A DNA stretch of 7,626 nt from Planctomycetota bacterium (GTDB taxonomy: Bacteria > Planctomycetota > Planctomycetia > Pirellulales > Pirellulaceae): NCBI GenBank assembly GCA_019347795.1, contig JAHWKS010000234.1, positions 1 through 7,626 on the forward strand, read 5' to 3'. The notes beneath the pieces are model-generated. The model did not search any database, was not told where the DNA came from, and saw only the letters and a program-made list of their open reading frames with translations. A program made the translations under genes and the position numbers. Positions 1-6,784 of the stretch are shown here, one piece after another (position 1 is the first letter of the stretch; each line of letters opens with the position of its first letter).

Positions 1-241
1 GAGCGTCACCGGATCAAACGAGCCGGTATAAACAGCAACATGCGGATCAAGCGGCATAAGCTCTACGCGCAAGGGGCGGAAAGTCGCATCCACGCTCAGT
101 CTAACGGCGTCGAGCGAGGCGACACAAGCGATGAACTTGCAGCCCGACGGCGAACTATTTCTTTACGAGGGCCGATACGGTATCATCATCGGGAGCTGGC
201 AAACCTGCCGGCAAGCTTGACCTGTGTGAGGCGATCGGACC
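1..241. other. Upstream region without a confident gene
   Basis: No recognisable protein or RNA gene is visible here. The frame read from base 2 stops at 29-31 and the frame read from base 3 stops at about 55-57, so either could hold the tail of a gene lying to the left. A short frame at 131-220 (29 codons, ATG start, GAGG at 116-119) is the only candidate small gene and is discussed in the findings. The last bases form the leader of the kinase gene. A stop in the kinase frame at 227-229 shows that the kinase cannot start further upstream. I found no convincing -35/-10 pair. Confidence 0.5.
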
Positions 242-2176
242 ATGTCTCCCGCGCTCTCTTCCCGCGATAGGGCCCCTGACGCACGCGCCCGGGGCATTGT
301 CGAAGACTTTCTCGGACGCCGCCGCGAAGGCGAATTCCTGTCCACCACAACCATTCTGGCGCAGCATCCGGACTTGCGCGCCGACTTGGAGGACAGTTTC
401 CGCGCCTTGGCCGCCATTGAGCAACGCAGCGACAGCGCTTTCAATACGGTCCCCTGGCCTCCCTCCGGCGACACGCCTTCCGCCGACGGATCGCAGGATA
501 CGGCATCCTTCCTGGCGCGGCCGGGCGGTCTCCGGTTTGAGGTGCAAAGCTGTCTGGGGACGGGCGGATTCGGCGTCGTCTACCTCGCTCACGATCGCTT
601 GCTCGACCGGCAGGTGGCGTTGAAGATCCCCAAGAAGACGAGCTTTCCCACGCCGGAGCATCGGACCCAGTTTCTCCGTGAAGCCCGCCTGTCGGCGAAG
701 TTGCGGCATCCGTCAATCGTGGCCGTCTACGATGTATGCGAAGAGAACGGCGTCCTGCTGATGGTGATGGAGTACATCGCGGGCCGAAGTTTGCGCGACA
801 TGATGGCCGAAGGTCCGCTGCCTGCGTTGGATGCGGCGCAGCTCATGGAGCGCATTGCGGACGCCACCGCCTATGCCAATCAGCACGGCCTGGTTCACCG
901 CGACCTGAAGCCTTCCAACATCCTGCTGGACGGCGAGAACAAGCCGCACGTGGCCGACTTCGGCCTGGCGGTGCAGGAAGAGGCGATGCGGATGGCCAAC
1001 CGGGACTCGGCAGGCACGCCCAGCTACATGGCCCCCGAGCAGGTGCGCGGCGAAACGTGCCGCTTGGACGGCCGCACGGATCTGTGGAGCTTGGGGGTCA
1101 TCCTCTATGAGATGCTCACCGGGCGGCGGCCCTTCGTGGGCGGTGATCGCGACGAGTTGTTTTATCGGATACTCCATCAGGAGCCGAAGCCGCCGCGGCA
1201 GGTTCGGCCCCAAATCCCGCCGGAGCTGGAGCGAATCTGCCTGCGTTGCCTGGCCAAGCAGACAAGCGATCGCTATTCGACCGTGGCCGACCTCGTATCG
1301 GAGCTGCGCGAATGGCGGGAGTCGGCGACGGTCGGCGCCAGCGATCCACGACCGGGAATCCTGCGCTACTGGCCGCTCGGCGCTGCGGCAGTCTTGCTGG
1401 CGGCGACGGGCCTCGGGTTTTGGGCGGCGGCGGAGGGCGTTGTCGCGACTTCGAGTCCGACGCGGTCCGCCCCAGACGCGGCGGCTGCGTTCGCCTTGCC
1501 GGAACCGGTCATCACCAGCGTCCCGTTTGCGGAGATCCCTCCGGACCAGCGAGAGCCGCTTCACTGGTATTCCCTGCTGGAGCACCCGCCGCAGAGGCTG
1601 CTCTGGCCGCGCGATTTCGACCTCAGTCCTGCGCCCTTGCACGACCGCAACGCAGAGCGGCTGATTGCGATGAGCCGGGGAGAAGCGCTCCTTTCATTTG
1701 GCGAGCTGCACAATTGCGACTTCACCTTTGAAGTCGAGATCCAACAGACGCAGTGGACGGGCGGGGTGGGCGTCTTCTTCGGCGGCAAGATGGACGAGGC
1801 GACCGGCGACGTCCGCGAGTACCAACGTCTTTTCCTGCTGCGCACGCACGCCAATGACAAAAAGAGCCCTTTCGCGTGGGTGCGGAGCATCGTTGACAAG
1901 CCGCCTCCCGGCGGCGGACTCGCGATGACCTGGGACGTCTTCGGGAGCGATCGCATCTTCACTCCGCCCCCGAACCCGCACTTGCTCCGCATCACCGTGA
2001 AGAACGGGAGACTGATGGCGGCGACGTTTGGAGGAACCCGGCTTCCCAACGTCTGCCAGGCGACGCCCGGCCGCCGCGCCGCGGCAAGCGATCCGTTCGG
2101 ACATTTCGGCCTGTACATCAATCAGGGAGAATGCGCGTTCTCCCGCGCAAGAGTGATCCTCGATACCCGCGGCTGA
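242..2176 (+). CDS. Transmembrane serine/threonine protein kinase (Hanks type) with C-terminal lectin-like domain
   Basis: This 644-residue protein is a eukaryotic-type Ser/Thr kinase anchored by one membrane helix. Residues 1-60 form an N-terminal segment with an HPDL motif (residues 42-45) of the kind often seen ahead of planctomycete kinases. The kinase domain runs from about 98 to 360. It has a glycine loop GTGGFGVVY (106-114), catalytic Lys128, helix-C Glu147, HRDLKPSN (219-226), DFG (239-241) and APE (264-266), so every catalytic residue is present and it should be active. A hydrophobic helix lies at about 375-397. Residues 430-642 form a beta-rich domain resembling the LamG/3-keto-disaccharide hydrolase (DUF1080) concanavalin-like fold; that assignment is by pattern. 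The expected topology is a cytoplasmic kinase with an external sensor. The ATG at 242 is preceded by GAGG at 228-231, and an in-frame TGA at 227-229 excludes an earlier start. Ligand and substrates are unknown. Confidence 0.93.
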   Translation: MSPALSSRDRAPDARARGIVEDFLGRRREGEFLSTTTILAQHPDLRADLEDSFRALAAIEQRSDSAFNTVPWPPSGDTPSADGSQDTASFLARPGGLRFEVQSCLGTGGFGVVYLAHDRLLDRQVALKIPKKTSFPTPEHRTQFLREARLSAKLRHPSIVAVYDVCEENGVLLMVMEYIAGRSLRDMMAEGPLPALDAAQLMERIADATAYANQHGLVHRDLKPSNILLDGENKPHVADFGLAVQEEAMRMANRDSAGTPSYMAPEQVRGETCRLDGRTDLWSLGVILYEMLTGRRPFVGGDRDELFYRILHQEPKPPRQVRPQIPPELERICLRCLAKQTSDRYSTVADLVSELREWRESATVGASDPRPGILRYWPLGAAAVLLAATGLGFWAAAEGVVATSSPTRSAPDAAAAFALPEPVITSVPFAEIPPDQREPLHWYSLLEHPPQRLLWPRDFDLSPAPLHDRNAERLIAMSRGEALLSFGELHNCDFTFEVEIQQTQWTGGVGVFFGGKMDEATGDVREYQRLFLLRTHANDKKSPFAWVRSIVDKPPPGGGLAMTWDVFGSDRIFTPPPNPHLLRITVKNGRLMAATFGGTRLPNVCQATPGRRAAASDPFGHFGLYINQGECAFSRARVILDTRG

Positions 2177-2294
2177 GTTCGTCCCAGGCAAGCCTGATCG
2201 CCTTGCGACCGTTCCTCCCGGACTCACACGACTCCCAAGAGCGTCCTTTGCGCATCGTTACCTTTCCTAACACTCGCAATTTCGGGCCGTGGTC

Positions 2295-2650
2295 ATAAAA
2301 AAAACGCAAGCAAAGCGCGGCAAAAAGCAGCACAACCGGCGGACGACCTAGACCCGAATACCGGCGACTTTCAACACAACTATATTCCCGCCGAACATAG
2401 CAGCGAGCCAGGCACCCAGCAGTGGTTGCTTCTCTGCATCGAGTACACGGATGATCAAACGCAGACTCATTATTCCCATAAAGTCATCCCCTTCTACGGC
2501 GTAACGGCCACGGAAACCGAGTGCAGCGGCACGTCAGCCAAGCCGCCGAAGAAGGGCAAGGGAACTAAGAAACCCAAGGGGACCAAGAAAACCAAGGGCG
2601 CCAAGAAGCCCCAGGGGACCAAGAAAGCTAAGGCGAGCAAGAAAGCCTAG
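2295..2650 (+). pseudogene. Degenerate first copy of the lysine-tailed small protein
   Basis: This is a decayed paralogue of the gene at 2801-3361. From 2342 onward the frame encodes a stretch (DDLDPNTGDF, then QQWLLLC, then HYSHKVIPFYGVTA, then TETEC) that aligns without gaps to residues 107-167 of the intact copy. The aligned start codon is ATA (2295-2297) where the intact copy has ATG. About 271 nt encoding residues 6-106 are missing, which is not a multiple of three, so the start position is out of frame with the surviving 3' half. No ATG is found in that frame upstream of the conserved part; the first possible initiator is a TTG at 2426 in the middle of the domain. The tail is an expanded lysine-rich repeat ending at TAG 2648-2650. 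A short expressed product cannot be excluded, because the 3' half has stayed open. Confidence 0.6.
2558..2647 (+). repeat. Five 18-nt repeats encoding K-G-T-K-K-x hexapeptides
   Basis: Five consecutive in-frame 18-nt units encode KGTKKP, KGTKKT, KGAKKP, QGTKKA and KASKKA, directly before the TAG stop. The units differ mostly at third positions and in the last codon. The array accounts almost exactly for the extra length (about 89 nt) of this tail compared with the intact neighbouring copy, so it probably grew by slippage or unequal exchange after the duplication. Lysine-rich tails like this occur in histone H1-like and other nucleic-acid-binding bacterial proteins, but nothing here proves binding. 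Confidence 0.85.
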
Positions 2651-2800
2651 ATTCAAAAAAAGCGGCCGGCTGAACGCTGGTTGCGGGCGCCGACGTACCG
2701 GTTCCGCGTCTTGCAACCGCTCTTTGCACAATCATACTACTCCCAGCCGCGCCTTACTTGGTGCAGGGTACGTTTCCGAACTCTCACACGGGCCACGAAC

Positions 2801-3361
2801 ATGAAGAGATCAAAGCCTTCCACCGGCGATGTGCATTTTCACTTCCAGACGACGCCGCCGCGCACCTGGAGCGTGAATGTCCGCCTTACCAGCGACGAAA
2901 AGAAACGCCCTTCCTGGGGCGAAAATGTGACCACGCCGGTTCCCGGCGACGAAACTCAGATCGCCGACGATGGGAGCGGCGCGGGAAGCGGGTGTCTCTG
3001 TGTCCGGGGAACGGCCTTCGATCCGATCCACGAAGCCGCCACCGGCGTCTTTGCGGAAGTGTTCCTCAGCGAGCCGGATTCCAGCGACCATCCATCCTGC
3101 CCTCAAGGCCAGGACGCCGATCATATCAACTCCACGACCGGCGAATTCCGGTTCGATTGCCTTTCCGCCCAACATAGCGCATCGCCCGGAGTCGAACAGT
3201 GGCTGCTTCTCTGCTACCAGTACACCGATTCTCAGGCGGAAGACCATTACTCCCACGAGCTTATCCGCTTCTTCGGCGTAACGGCCGCCCAAACCGAATG
3301 CGGCGGCTCGGCCGCGAAGGCCAAAAAGAAAGCAAAGGGCAAGAAGAAATCCAACGCCTGA
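2801..3361 (+). CDS. Small cysteine-containing protein with lysine-rich tail, function unknown
   Basis: I do not recognise a named family for this 186-residue protein. Residues 1-60 are polar, without a signal peptide or membrane helix. Residues 66-160 look like a compact beta-sandwich: the VRGTAFDP opening (68-75) and a TTGEFRF strand (112-118) recall carboxypeptidase-regulatory or transthyretin-like domains. This is a weak pattern-based guess. Cysteines at 65, 67, 100, 120, 138 and 167 could form disulfides or bind metal. The end (172-186) is a basic lysine tail. I chose the ATG at 2801 because the homology to the upstream broken copy includes this codon position and nearby leader sequence; the frame is also open upstream to about 2681, but without supporting similarity to any domain. 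No clear Shine-Dalgarno sequence precedes it. It lies downstream of the kinase and its broken sister and converges with the permease gene. Confidence 0.75.
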   Translation: MKRSKPSTGDVHFHFQTTPPRTWSVNVRLTSDEKKRPSWGENVTTPVPGDETQIADDGSGAGSGCLCVRGTAFDPIHEAATGVFAEVFLSEPDSSDHPSCPQGQDADHINSTTGEFRFDCLSAQHSASPGVEQWLLLCYQYTDSQAEDHYSHELIRFFGVTAAQTECGGSAAKAKKKAKGKKKSNA

Positions 3362-3441
3362 ACGCCGGGTGGCGCAACGCCCGTGCCGCCGAAATCCCGT
3401 TTACGGCTCGAATTGAGGATTGGTCCGAATCATGAACTGCG

Positions 3442-3460
3442 GCGCCCGGAACCGGGACGC
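3442..3460. terminator. Weak candidate hairpin between convergent genes
   Basis: GCG-CCCG, a four-base loop GAAC, then CGGG-A-CGC can pair into a seven-base-pair stem with one bulged A. It sits between the stop of the lysine-tailed protein gene (3361) and the stop of the permease gene (3488), where a bidirectional terminator would be expected. There is no T tract on either side, so intrinsic termination is doubtful. Confidence 0.22.
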
Positions 3461-3487
3461 TCGCGTGTCGCGGCTGACGTATGGTTG

Positions 3488-4840
3488 CTACGCCGCCGCC
3501 GCTTCCGCCACGGCCGACTTCTTCGCTCGTCGCCGGGCGGCGTATCGCTTCACCAGTTCATCGACCATCACGCCGGCGAGAATCACCAGCCCGATGATGG
3601 CGAACTCCATCTGCGTCGGGATGTCCATCAGGTTGATCGAGTTGTAAAGCACGCGCATCACGGCGGCCCCGATCACTACGCCCAGGATGGAGCCCTCGCC
3701 GCCGCGGAGGCTGCACCCGCCCAGCACCGCCGCGGCGATCGCATACAACTCGTAGAAGTTGCCGTGTCCGGAAGGCTGCACGGAGTTCAGGTCCAACGCG
3801 AACAGCACCCCCGCCAGCCCCGCCAGGAGCGAGCAAATCACGTACGCCAGAATCACCATCCGGTCCGTATTGATGCCGCTGTACCGCGCCGCCTGTTCAT
3901 TGCGGCCTAGGGCCAACAGGTATCGGCCGTAGATGGTGAAGTTCAGAAACACGCCCGCCGCGACGGCAATCACGGTCAGGATGACGACCGGCATCGGGAT
4001 CGCGATCCACTCCAACAACGGCAACGCAATCAAGCTTTCCTGGGCATCGACCGCGTACCGCCCCTGCTGCCAGTTCCACTGATAGCGGCTCCAGTTGCCG
4101 TCGGAGATCCATCGCAGGAAGGGGACGGGAATCGAGAAAGGGCGACCCTGCGCCAAGTACTTCAGTCCCTCAAACCCGGTTCCGAACCCTTGTACGTTGT
4201 CGCCGGTGACCACCCGGGCCAGGCCGCGATAGAACAGCAGTCCGCACAGAGTGACTACGAACGGCTGGAGCCGGAGCTTGGTAATAAGGAGACCGTGCGT
4301 CACCCCAATGCCCGCGGAGATCAGCATCACCACGCCGAACGCCAGCGGCACGCTCATGTGGTTCAGGTAAGAAACCGTCGGCTGATCGCCGGTGTTGAGA
4401 AACGACGGGTTTTCGCGAACTTTCAGCACCAGCCGTCCGTCTTCCGGCTCGATCCCGGCGACCGTCAGCCGCCGCGAACGGCCGCCGGAGCGGAACTCCA
4501 GCCGGTCTCCGGGAATCAAGCCGAAGTCGGCGGGCGAAACGACGACAGTCCGCTCGCGCGGCGCAACCTCCTCCACCGTCACGCGATCGCCGCTGGCGGC
4601 GTACTCCACGGCCAGCAACAGCGGCAGCAGGCTGCCGGTAAGCCCGATCACCGAGCCGATCGAAAGATCGATCCCGCCGGTGATGATGACAAACGCCACG
4701 CCGATGCTGATGATCCCAAACAGCGCCGTCCAGCGGATCAAGTTCTCAACATTGAACGGCGAGACGAACTGCGGCTCCGCGGCCGTGGTCACCAGGCAAA
4801 TGATGACCAGCAGCCCGAAGATGCCGAGAATTTTTTTCAT
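3488..4840 (-). CDS. ABC transporter permease, ribose/sugar (RbsC-like, BPD_transp_2) family, with soluble insert
   Basis: This is a 450-residue inner-membrane permease of the branched-chain/ribose ABC family, which would form the channel of a binding-protein-dependent importer. Family signatures are visible: VIITGGIDLSIGSV (51-64), LGRNEQAARYSGI (311-323) and LGGCSLRGGEGSILG (373-387), among many hydrophobic helices. Typical RbsC-like proteins are about 320-350 residues. The excess is mainly a soluble, beta-rich, charged insert at about 84-158, containing GLIPGDRLEF, between the second and third membrane regions. The C-terminus ends in a basic and then alanine-rich tail. I chose the ATG at 4840 (MKKILGIF, leading straight into a hydrophobic helix) over a GTG at 4879, which would overlap the U-tract side of the tRNA terminator. 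No ATPase or substrate-binding protein gene is adjacent, so the substrate is unknown; sugar is the family default. Confidence 0.9.
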   Translation of the reverse strand: MKKILGIFGLLVIICLVTTAAEPQFVSPFNVENLIRWTALFGIISIGVAFVIITGGIDLSIGSVIGLTGSLLPLLLAVEYAASGDRVTVEEVAPRERTVVVSPADFGLIPGDRLEFRSGGRSRRLTVAGIEPEDGRLVLKVRENPSFLNTGDQPTVSYLNHMSVPLAFGVVMLISAGIGVTHGLLITKLRLQPFVVTLCGLLFYRGLARVVTGDNVQGFGTGFEGLKYLAQGRPFSIPVPFLRWISDGNWSRYQWNWQQGRYAVDAQESLIALPLLEWIAIPMPVVILTVIAVAAGVFLNFTIYGRYLLALGRNEQAARYSGINTDRMVILAYVICSLLAGLAGVLFALDLNSVQPSGHGNFYELYAIAAAVLGGCSLRGGEGSILGVVIGAAVMRVLYNSINLMDIPTQMEFAIIGLVILAGVMVDELVKRYAARRRAKKSAVAEAAAA

Positions 4841-4880
4841 GGAGCAAAAACGACGGGAGCGATGGAGAGAAGCAGTCACA

Positions 4881-4915
4881 AAGCAAAAGCCGCCGCCGAG
4901 TTACGGCGACGGCTT
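4881..4915 (-). terminator. Intrinsic terminator of tRNA-Ser
   Basis: On the minus strand a 12-base-pair stem, AAGCCGTCGCCG pairing with CGGCGGCGGCTT (one T-G wobble), closes a five-base loop and runs into TTGCTTT. It begins 10 nt after the 3' end of the tRNA gene and ends 40 nt before the permease ATG, so it should release the tRNA transcript. It also implies that the permease needs its own promoter or read-through. Confidence 0.87.
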
Positions 4916-4925
4916 CGCGGAAGAG

Positions 4926-5010
4926 CGGAGGGCACGGGACTCGAACCCGCAACCCGGTTTCCCGGGCACCGCATTTCCAGTGCGGCTGCTCACCAATTCG
5001 CATACCCTCC
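4926..5010 (-). tRNA. tRNA-Ser (anticodon GGA)
   Basis: This is an 85-nt class II tRNA. The acceptor stem is GGAGGGT paired with GCCCTCC, with discriminator G73. A short D stem follows, then the anticodon stem CCGCA/TGCGG with loop CTGGAAA, which gives anticodon GGA and so decodes UCC and UCU serine codons. The long variable arm is a CCCGG/CCGGG hairpin with a GAAA loop, as expected for serine, and the T arm holds TTCGAGT. No CCA is encoded after the discriminator, so the tail must be added by nucleotidyltransferase. An intrinsic terminator follows at once. Confidence 0.96.
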
Positions 5011-5052
5011 GGAAGGCTCCGGCAGTCCGGCGGACGCTCGGGCGCCGAAAAA

Positions 5053-5081
5053 ATTTTAACGCCTGGCCGGCGTAGCGGAAA
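5053..5081 (-). promoter_or_regulatory. Possible promoter of tRNA-Ser
   Basis: An AT-rich island stands out in otherwise GC-rich DNA. Read on the minus strand it contains TAAAAT (5058-5053) as a -10 candidate, 42 nt before the mature tRNA 5' end, followed by a GC-rich discriminator of the kind common at stable-RNA promoters. The -35 candidate TTTCCG (5081-5076), at 17-nt spacing, is poor. The same island could also serve the divergent lutA-like gene. Confidence 0.35.
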
Positions 5082-5184
5082 GACGGGCCGCCGGGGGCGC
5101 CCTGGTCGAGGCTCGGCCTCTGCGAAATAATGGCCCCTGTCGGCGCCGTTCTGTCTCTACTCATTTTTCCGCCGCCTCCTCAGA

Positions 5185-5934
5185 ATGCAGGTCGGACTGT
5201 TCATTCCCTGTTACGTCGATCAGTTGTACCCGGATGTCGGGCTGGCGACCGTGGAGGTGTTGGAGCGGTTCGGAGCGACGGTCGATTTCCCCACCGCCCA
5301 AACCTGCTGCGGCCAGCCGATGGCGAACACCGGCTGCACCGACCTCGCGGCGCCCTTCGCCGAGAAGTTCCTGGAGATCTTCGGCGGCTATCAGTACGTC
5401 GTCGCGCCTTCGGGAAGCTGCGTAGCGATGGTGAGGAATCACTATGAAGAATACCTCGCCGGGCGGCCGGGCTTCGCGGAGCTGAAGGCGAAGACGTTTG
5501 AGCTGTGCGAGTTCCTGGCCGACGTGGCCCGCGTGGAGCGGGTTGAGGGACGATTCCCGTATCGCGTGGGATTGCATCAAAGCTGCCACGGACTGCGGGA
5601 GTTGCGGCTGGGGTCTTCCAGCGAACGGGTGGACAAGCCCTTCAATAAAGTGCGGCTGCTGCTGGAGTCGCTCGAGGGAATCGAGTTCGTGGAGCTGAAG
5701 CGGCCGGACGAGTGCTGCGGCTTCGGCGGCACATTCGCCGTCAGCGAGGAGGCGATCTCCGTGATGATGGGCCAGGACCGCGTTCACGACCACGTCCAGG
5801 CCGGCGCCGAAGTGCTGACCGCCGCCGACATGTCCTGCCTGATGCACCTGGAAGGCTTGATCCGCCGCTATCGCACGCCGCTCCGCGTGATGCACGTCGC
5901 GCAGATCCTCGCAGGCCGGCAGGTCGAGAGCTGA
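5185..5934 (+). CDS. lutA: LutA/YkgE-type (Fe-S)-binding CCG-domain protein
   Basis: This 249-residue protein matches the LutA/LldE/YkgE family. In B. subtilis LutA acts with LutB and LutC in oxidation of L-lactate to pyruvate. It has two CCG-type cysteine-rich domains: the first with Cys9, TCCGQP (40-45) and Cys79, the second with HQSCH (131-135), ECCGFGG (176-182) and Cys218. These cysteines are expected to hold an iron-sulfur centre of the kind found in HdrB and GlcF. There is no signal peptide or membrane helix, so it should be cytoplasmic, and its length is normal for the family. The ATG at 5185 begins the conserved MQVGLFIPCYVDQ start. No Shine-Dalgarno sequence is evident. The usual lutB and lutC partners do not follow; the next gene converges only 20 nt away. 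The symbol is assigned at family level; another CCG-domain redox role is possible. Confidence 0.9.
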   Translation: MQVGLFIPCYVDQLYPDVGLATVEVLERFGATVDFPTAQTCCGQPMANTGCTDLAAPFAEKFLEIFGGYQYVVAPSGSCVAMVRNHYEEYLAGRPGFAELKAKTFELCEFLADVARVERVEGRFPYRVGLHQSCHGLRELRLGSSSERVDKPFNKVRLLLESLEGIEFVELKRPDECCGFGGTFAVSEEAISVMMGQDRVHDHVQAGAEVLTAADMSCLMHLEGLIRRYRTPLRVMHVAQILAGRQVES

Positions 5935-5954
5935 CTTCGAAGCCACGCCGAGCG

Positions 5955-6632
5955 TCAGAACGCGTCCGGCTCAATGGGCGGCAGATCCGGCTCGAGGGGA
6001 TTGTAGCCGTTGATCAGCTCGAAGAGCTGCACCGCGGTGAAGAAGCCGGCCAGGGCCATCGCCAGGCAGCACAGCACCAGGCCGACAAGGGCTGCGCCGC
6101 GGCGGTCGGAGTGCAGTCCCCAGACCCCCATCGCCACGCCGAGGATGGCAACGAGCAAGGCGCCGGGGGCGATGAACCGGATCGCCAACAGCGACATCAC
6201 GCCCAGCACCAGCGCGGCGATCGCTCCGCCCGTGGCGCCGGCATTCACCGGGTACGCCGGTTGCGGCGGGGTTGTGTAGTACGGAGCGGATTGCGTCGCC
6301 GGTCGAGTGGGCGCCGACGCGGCGGTCGGAGTTGTTTGGTCGGTGGACGCGCCTGCCGATTCAGAGGACTCGCCACCGACGATGACCGCCTCAATCGCGG
6401 CTTGCCCTTCGCCGCCGCTCGCGGCCGTGACGGCGACGGCTGCAGGTTCGGCCTTCGGCGCCAGCAGCTCCTCTCGCGTCCTGTTTACCAATTCCAGCGG
6501 GATCGGCCGCCGGCGCACGGGAGGGAGATTGTCGGGGTTGTGCTCCGCGACAAAGGCCCGGCCGCACTTCCAGCAGCGGTTCACCGACCCCAGCAATTCC
6601 TCGCCGCAGTGGGCGCAATGGACTTTCGGCAT
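5955..6632 (-). CDS. Zinc-ribbon membrane protein (DUF4190-like), function unknown
   Basis: This 225-residue protein has three parts. Residues 1-25 form a zinc ribbon with CxxC pairs at Cys6/Cys9 and Cys20/Cys23. Residues 30-130 are a low-complexity linker rich in Pro, Ala, Thr and Glu. Residues 134-205 contain about three membrane helices with small-residue-rich sequence (GGAIAALVLGVMSLLA, then GVAMGVWGLHSDRRGAALVG), resembling DUF4190-type domains. A short acidic tail rich in proline ends the protein. Such proteins are probably membrane-anchored, with the zinc ribbon in the cytoplasm. The ATG at 6632 opens directly on the zinc ribbon (MPKVHCAHC) and has a weak GTGAG seven bases upstream; a TTG at 6758 would add 42 residues with no recognisable domain. 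The gene lies 153 nt downstream of the reverse transcriptase on the same strand. No specific role can be given. Confidence 0.85.
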   Translation of the reverse strand: MPKVHCAHCGEELLGSVNRCWKCGRAFVAEHNPDNLPPVRRRPIPLELVNRTREELLAPKAEPAAVAVTAASGGEGQAAIEAVIVGGESSESAGASTDQTTPTAASAPTRPATQSAPYYTTPPQPAYPVNAGATGGAIAALVLGVMSLLAIRFIAPGALLVAILGVAMGVWGLHSDRRGAALVGLVLCCLAMALAGFFTAVQLFELINGYNPLEPDLPPIEPDAF

Positions 6633-6778
6633 GACGAACTCACGATGGCTTCGACGATCCAAACCAGCCGCAACGCGCTCGCGTCCGGTTCCGATTCTCG
6701 GGAACTTGGATTCCTGGTTTCCGAACCGCGGGATAGCGGCCAGCGGCTGATTCTCCAATCGAAGGAGTCGGCGCTCGC

Positions 6779-6784
6779 ATTATA
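6779..6784 (-). promoter_or_regulatory. Possible -10 box for the zinc-ribbon gene
   Basis: A perfect TATAAT on the minus strand starts two bases after the stop codon of the reverse transcriptase gene. No good -35 element is found 16-18 nt upstream. If it is used, transcription would start near 6772 and give a leader of about 140 nt before the ATG at 6632. Confidence 0.33.

Larger units (their letters stand above)
2231..3361 (+). repeat. Tandem duplication of a small gene with its upstream region
   Basis: Two diverged copies of one unit lie head to tail. Matching anchors are ACTCCCA at 2231 and 2738, CGGGCC at 2283 and 2789, the start position at 2295 (ATA) and 2801 (ATG), the codons for the QWLLLC stretch near 2420 and 3200, the FYGVTA/FFGVTA stretch, and TGAACGC at 2671 and 3359. 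The offset is about 506 nt at the 5' end, 777 nt in the middle and 688 nt at the 3' end. This means the first copy has lost about 271 nt internally and gained about 89 nt in its lysine-rich tail. The similarity reaches into the promoter side, so the duplication covered more than the reading frame. Confidence 0.7.

Noticed and set aside
713..1642. Long minus-strand open frame (309 codons) opposite the kinase
   Set aside because: It lies inside a kinase gene with intact motifs; its Arg-rich composition indicates a shadow frame.
2118..2333. Minus-strand frame of 71 codons across the kinase end
   Set aside because: It overlaps the kinase 3' end and the duplicated leader, and has no recognisable features.
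2681..2800. Extension of the lysine-tailed protein by 40 residues to an upstream start
   Set aside because: The duplicated copy shows that the aligned start is at 2801, and the extension has no recognisable domain.
4841..4879. GTG start at 4879 for the permease
   Set aside because: It adds 13 polar residues ahead of a normal MKKILGIF start and lies next to the U-tract of the tRNA terminator.
4926..5010. tRNA-Ser as an integration site for a mobile element
   Set aside because: I found no second copy of the tRNA 3' end and no integrase in the window.
4190..5059. Long plus-strand open frame (289 codons) opposite the permease and the tRNA
   Set aside because: It is antisense to a clearly recognised permease and runs through the tRNA. 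Its His, Arg and Asp-rich composition is that of a GC-rich shadow frame.
6633..6758. TTG start at 6758 for the zinc-ribbon protein
   Set aside because: The added 42 residues have no domain character, and the ATG at 6632 begins right at the zinc ribbon with a weak ribosome binding site.
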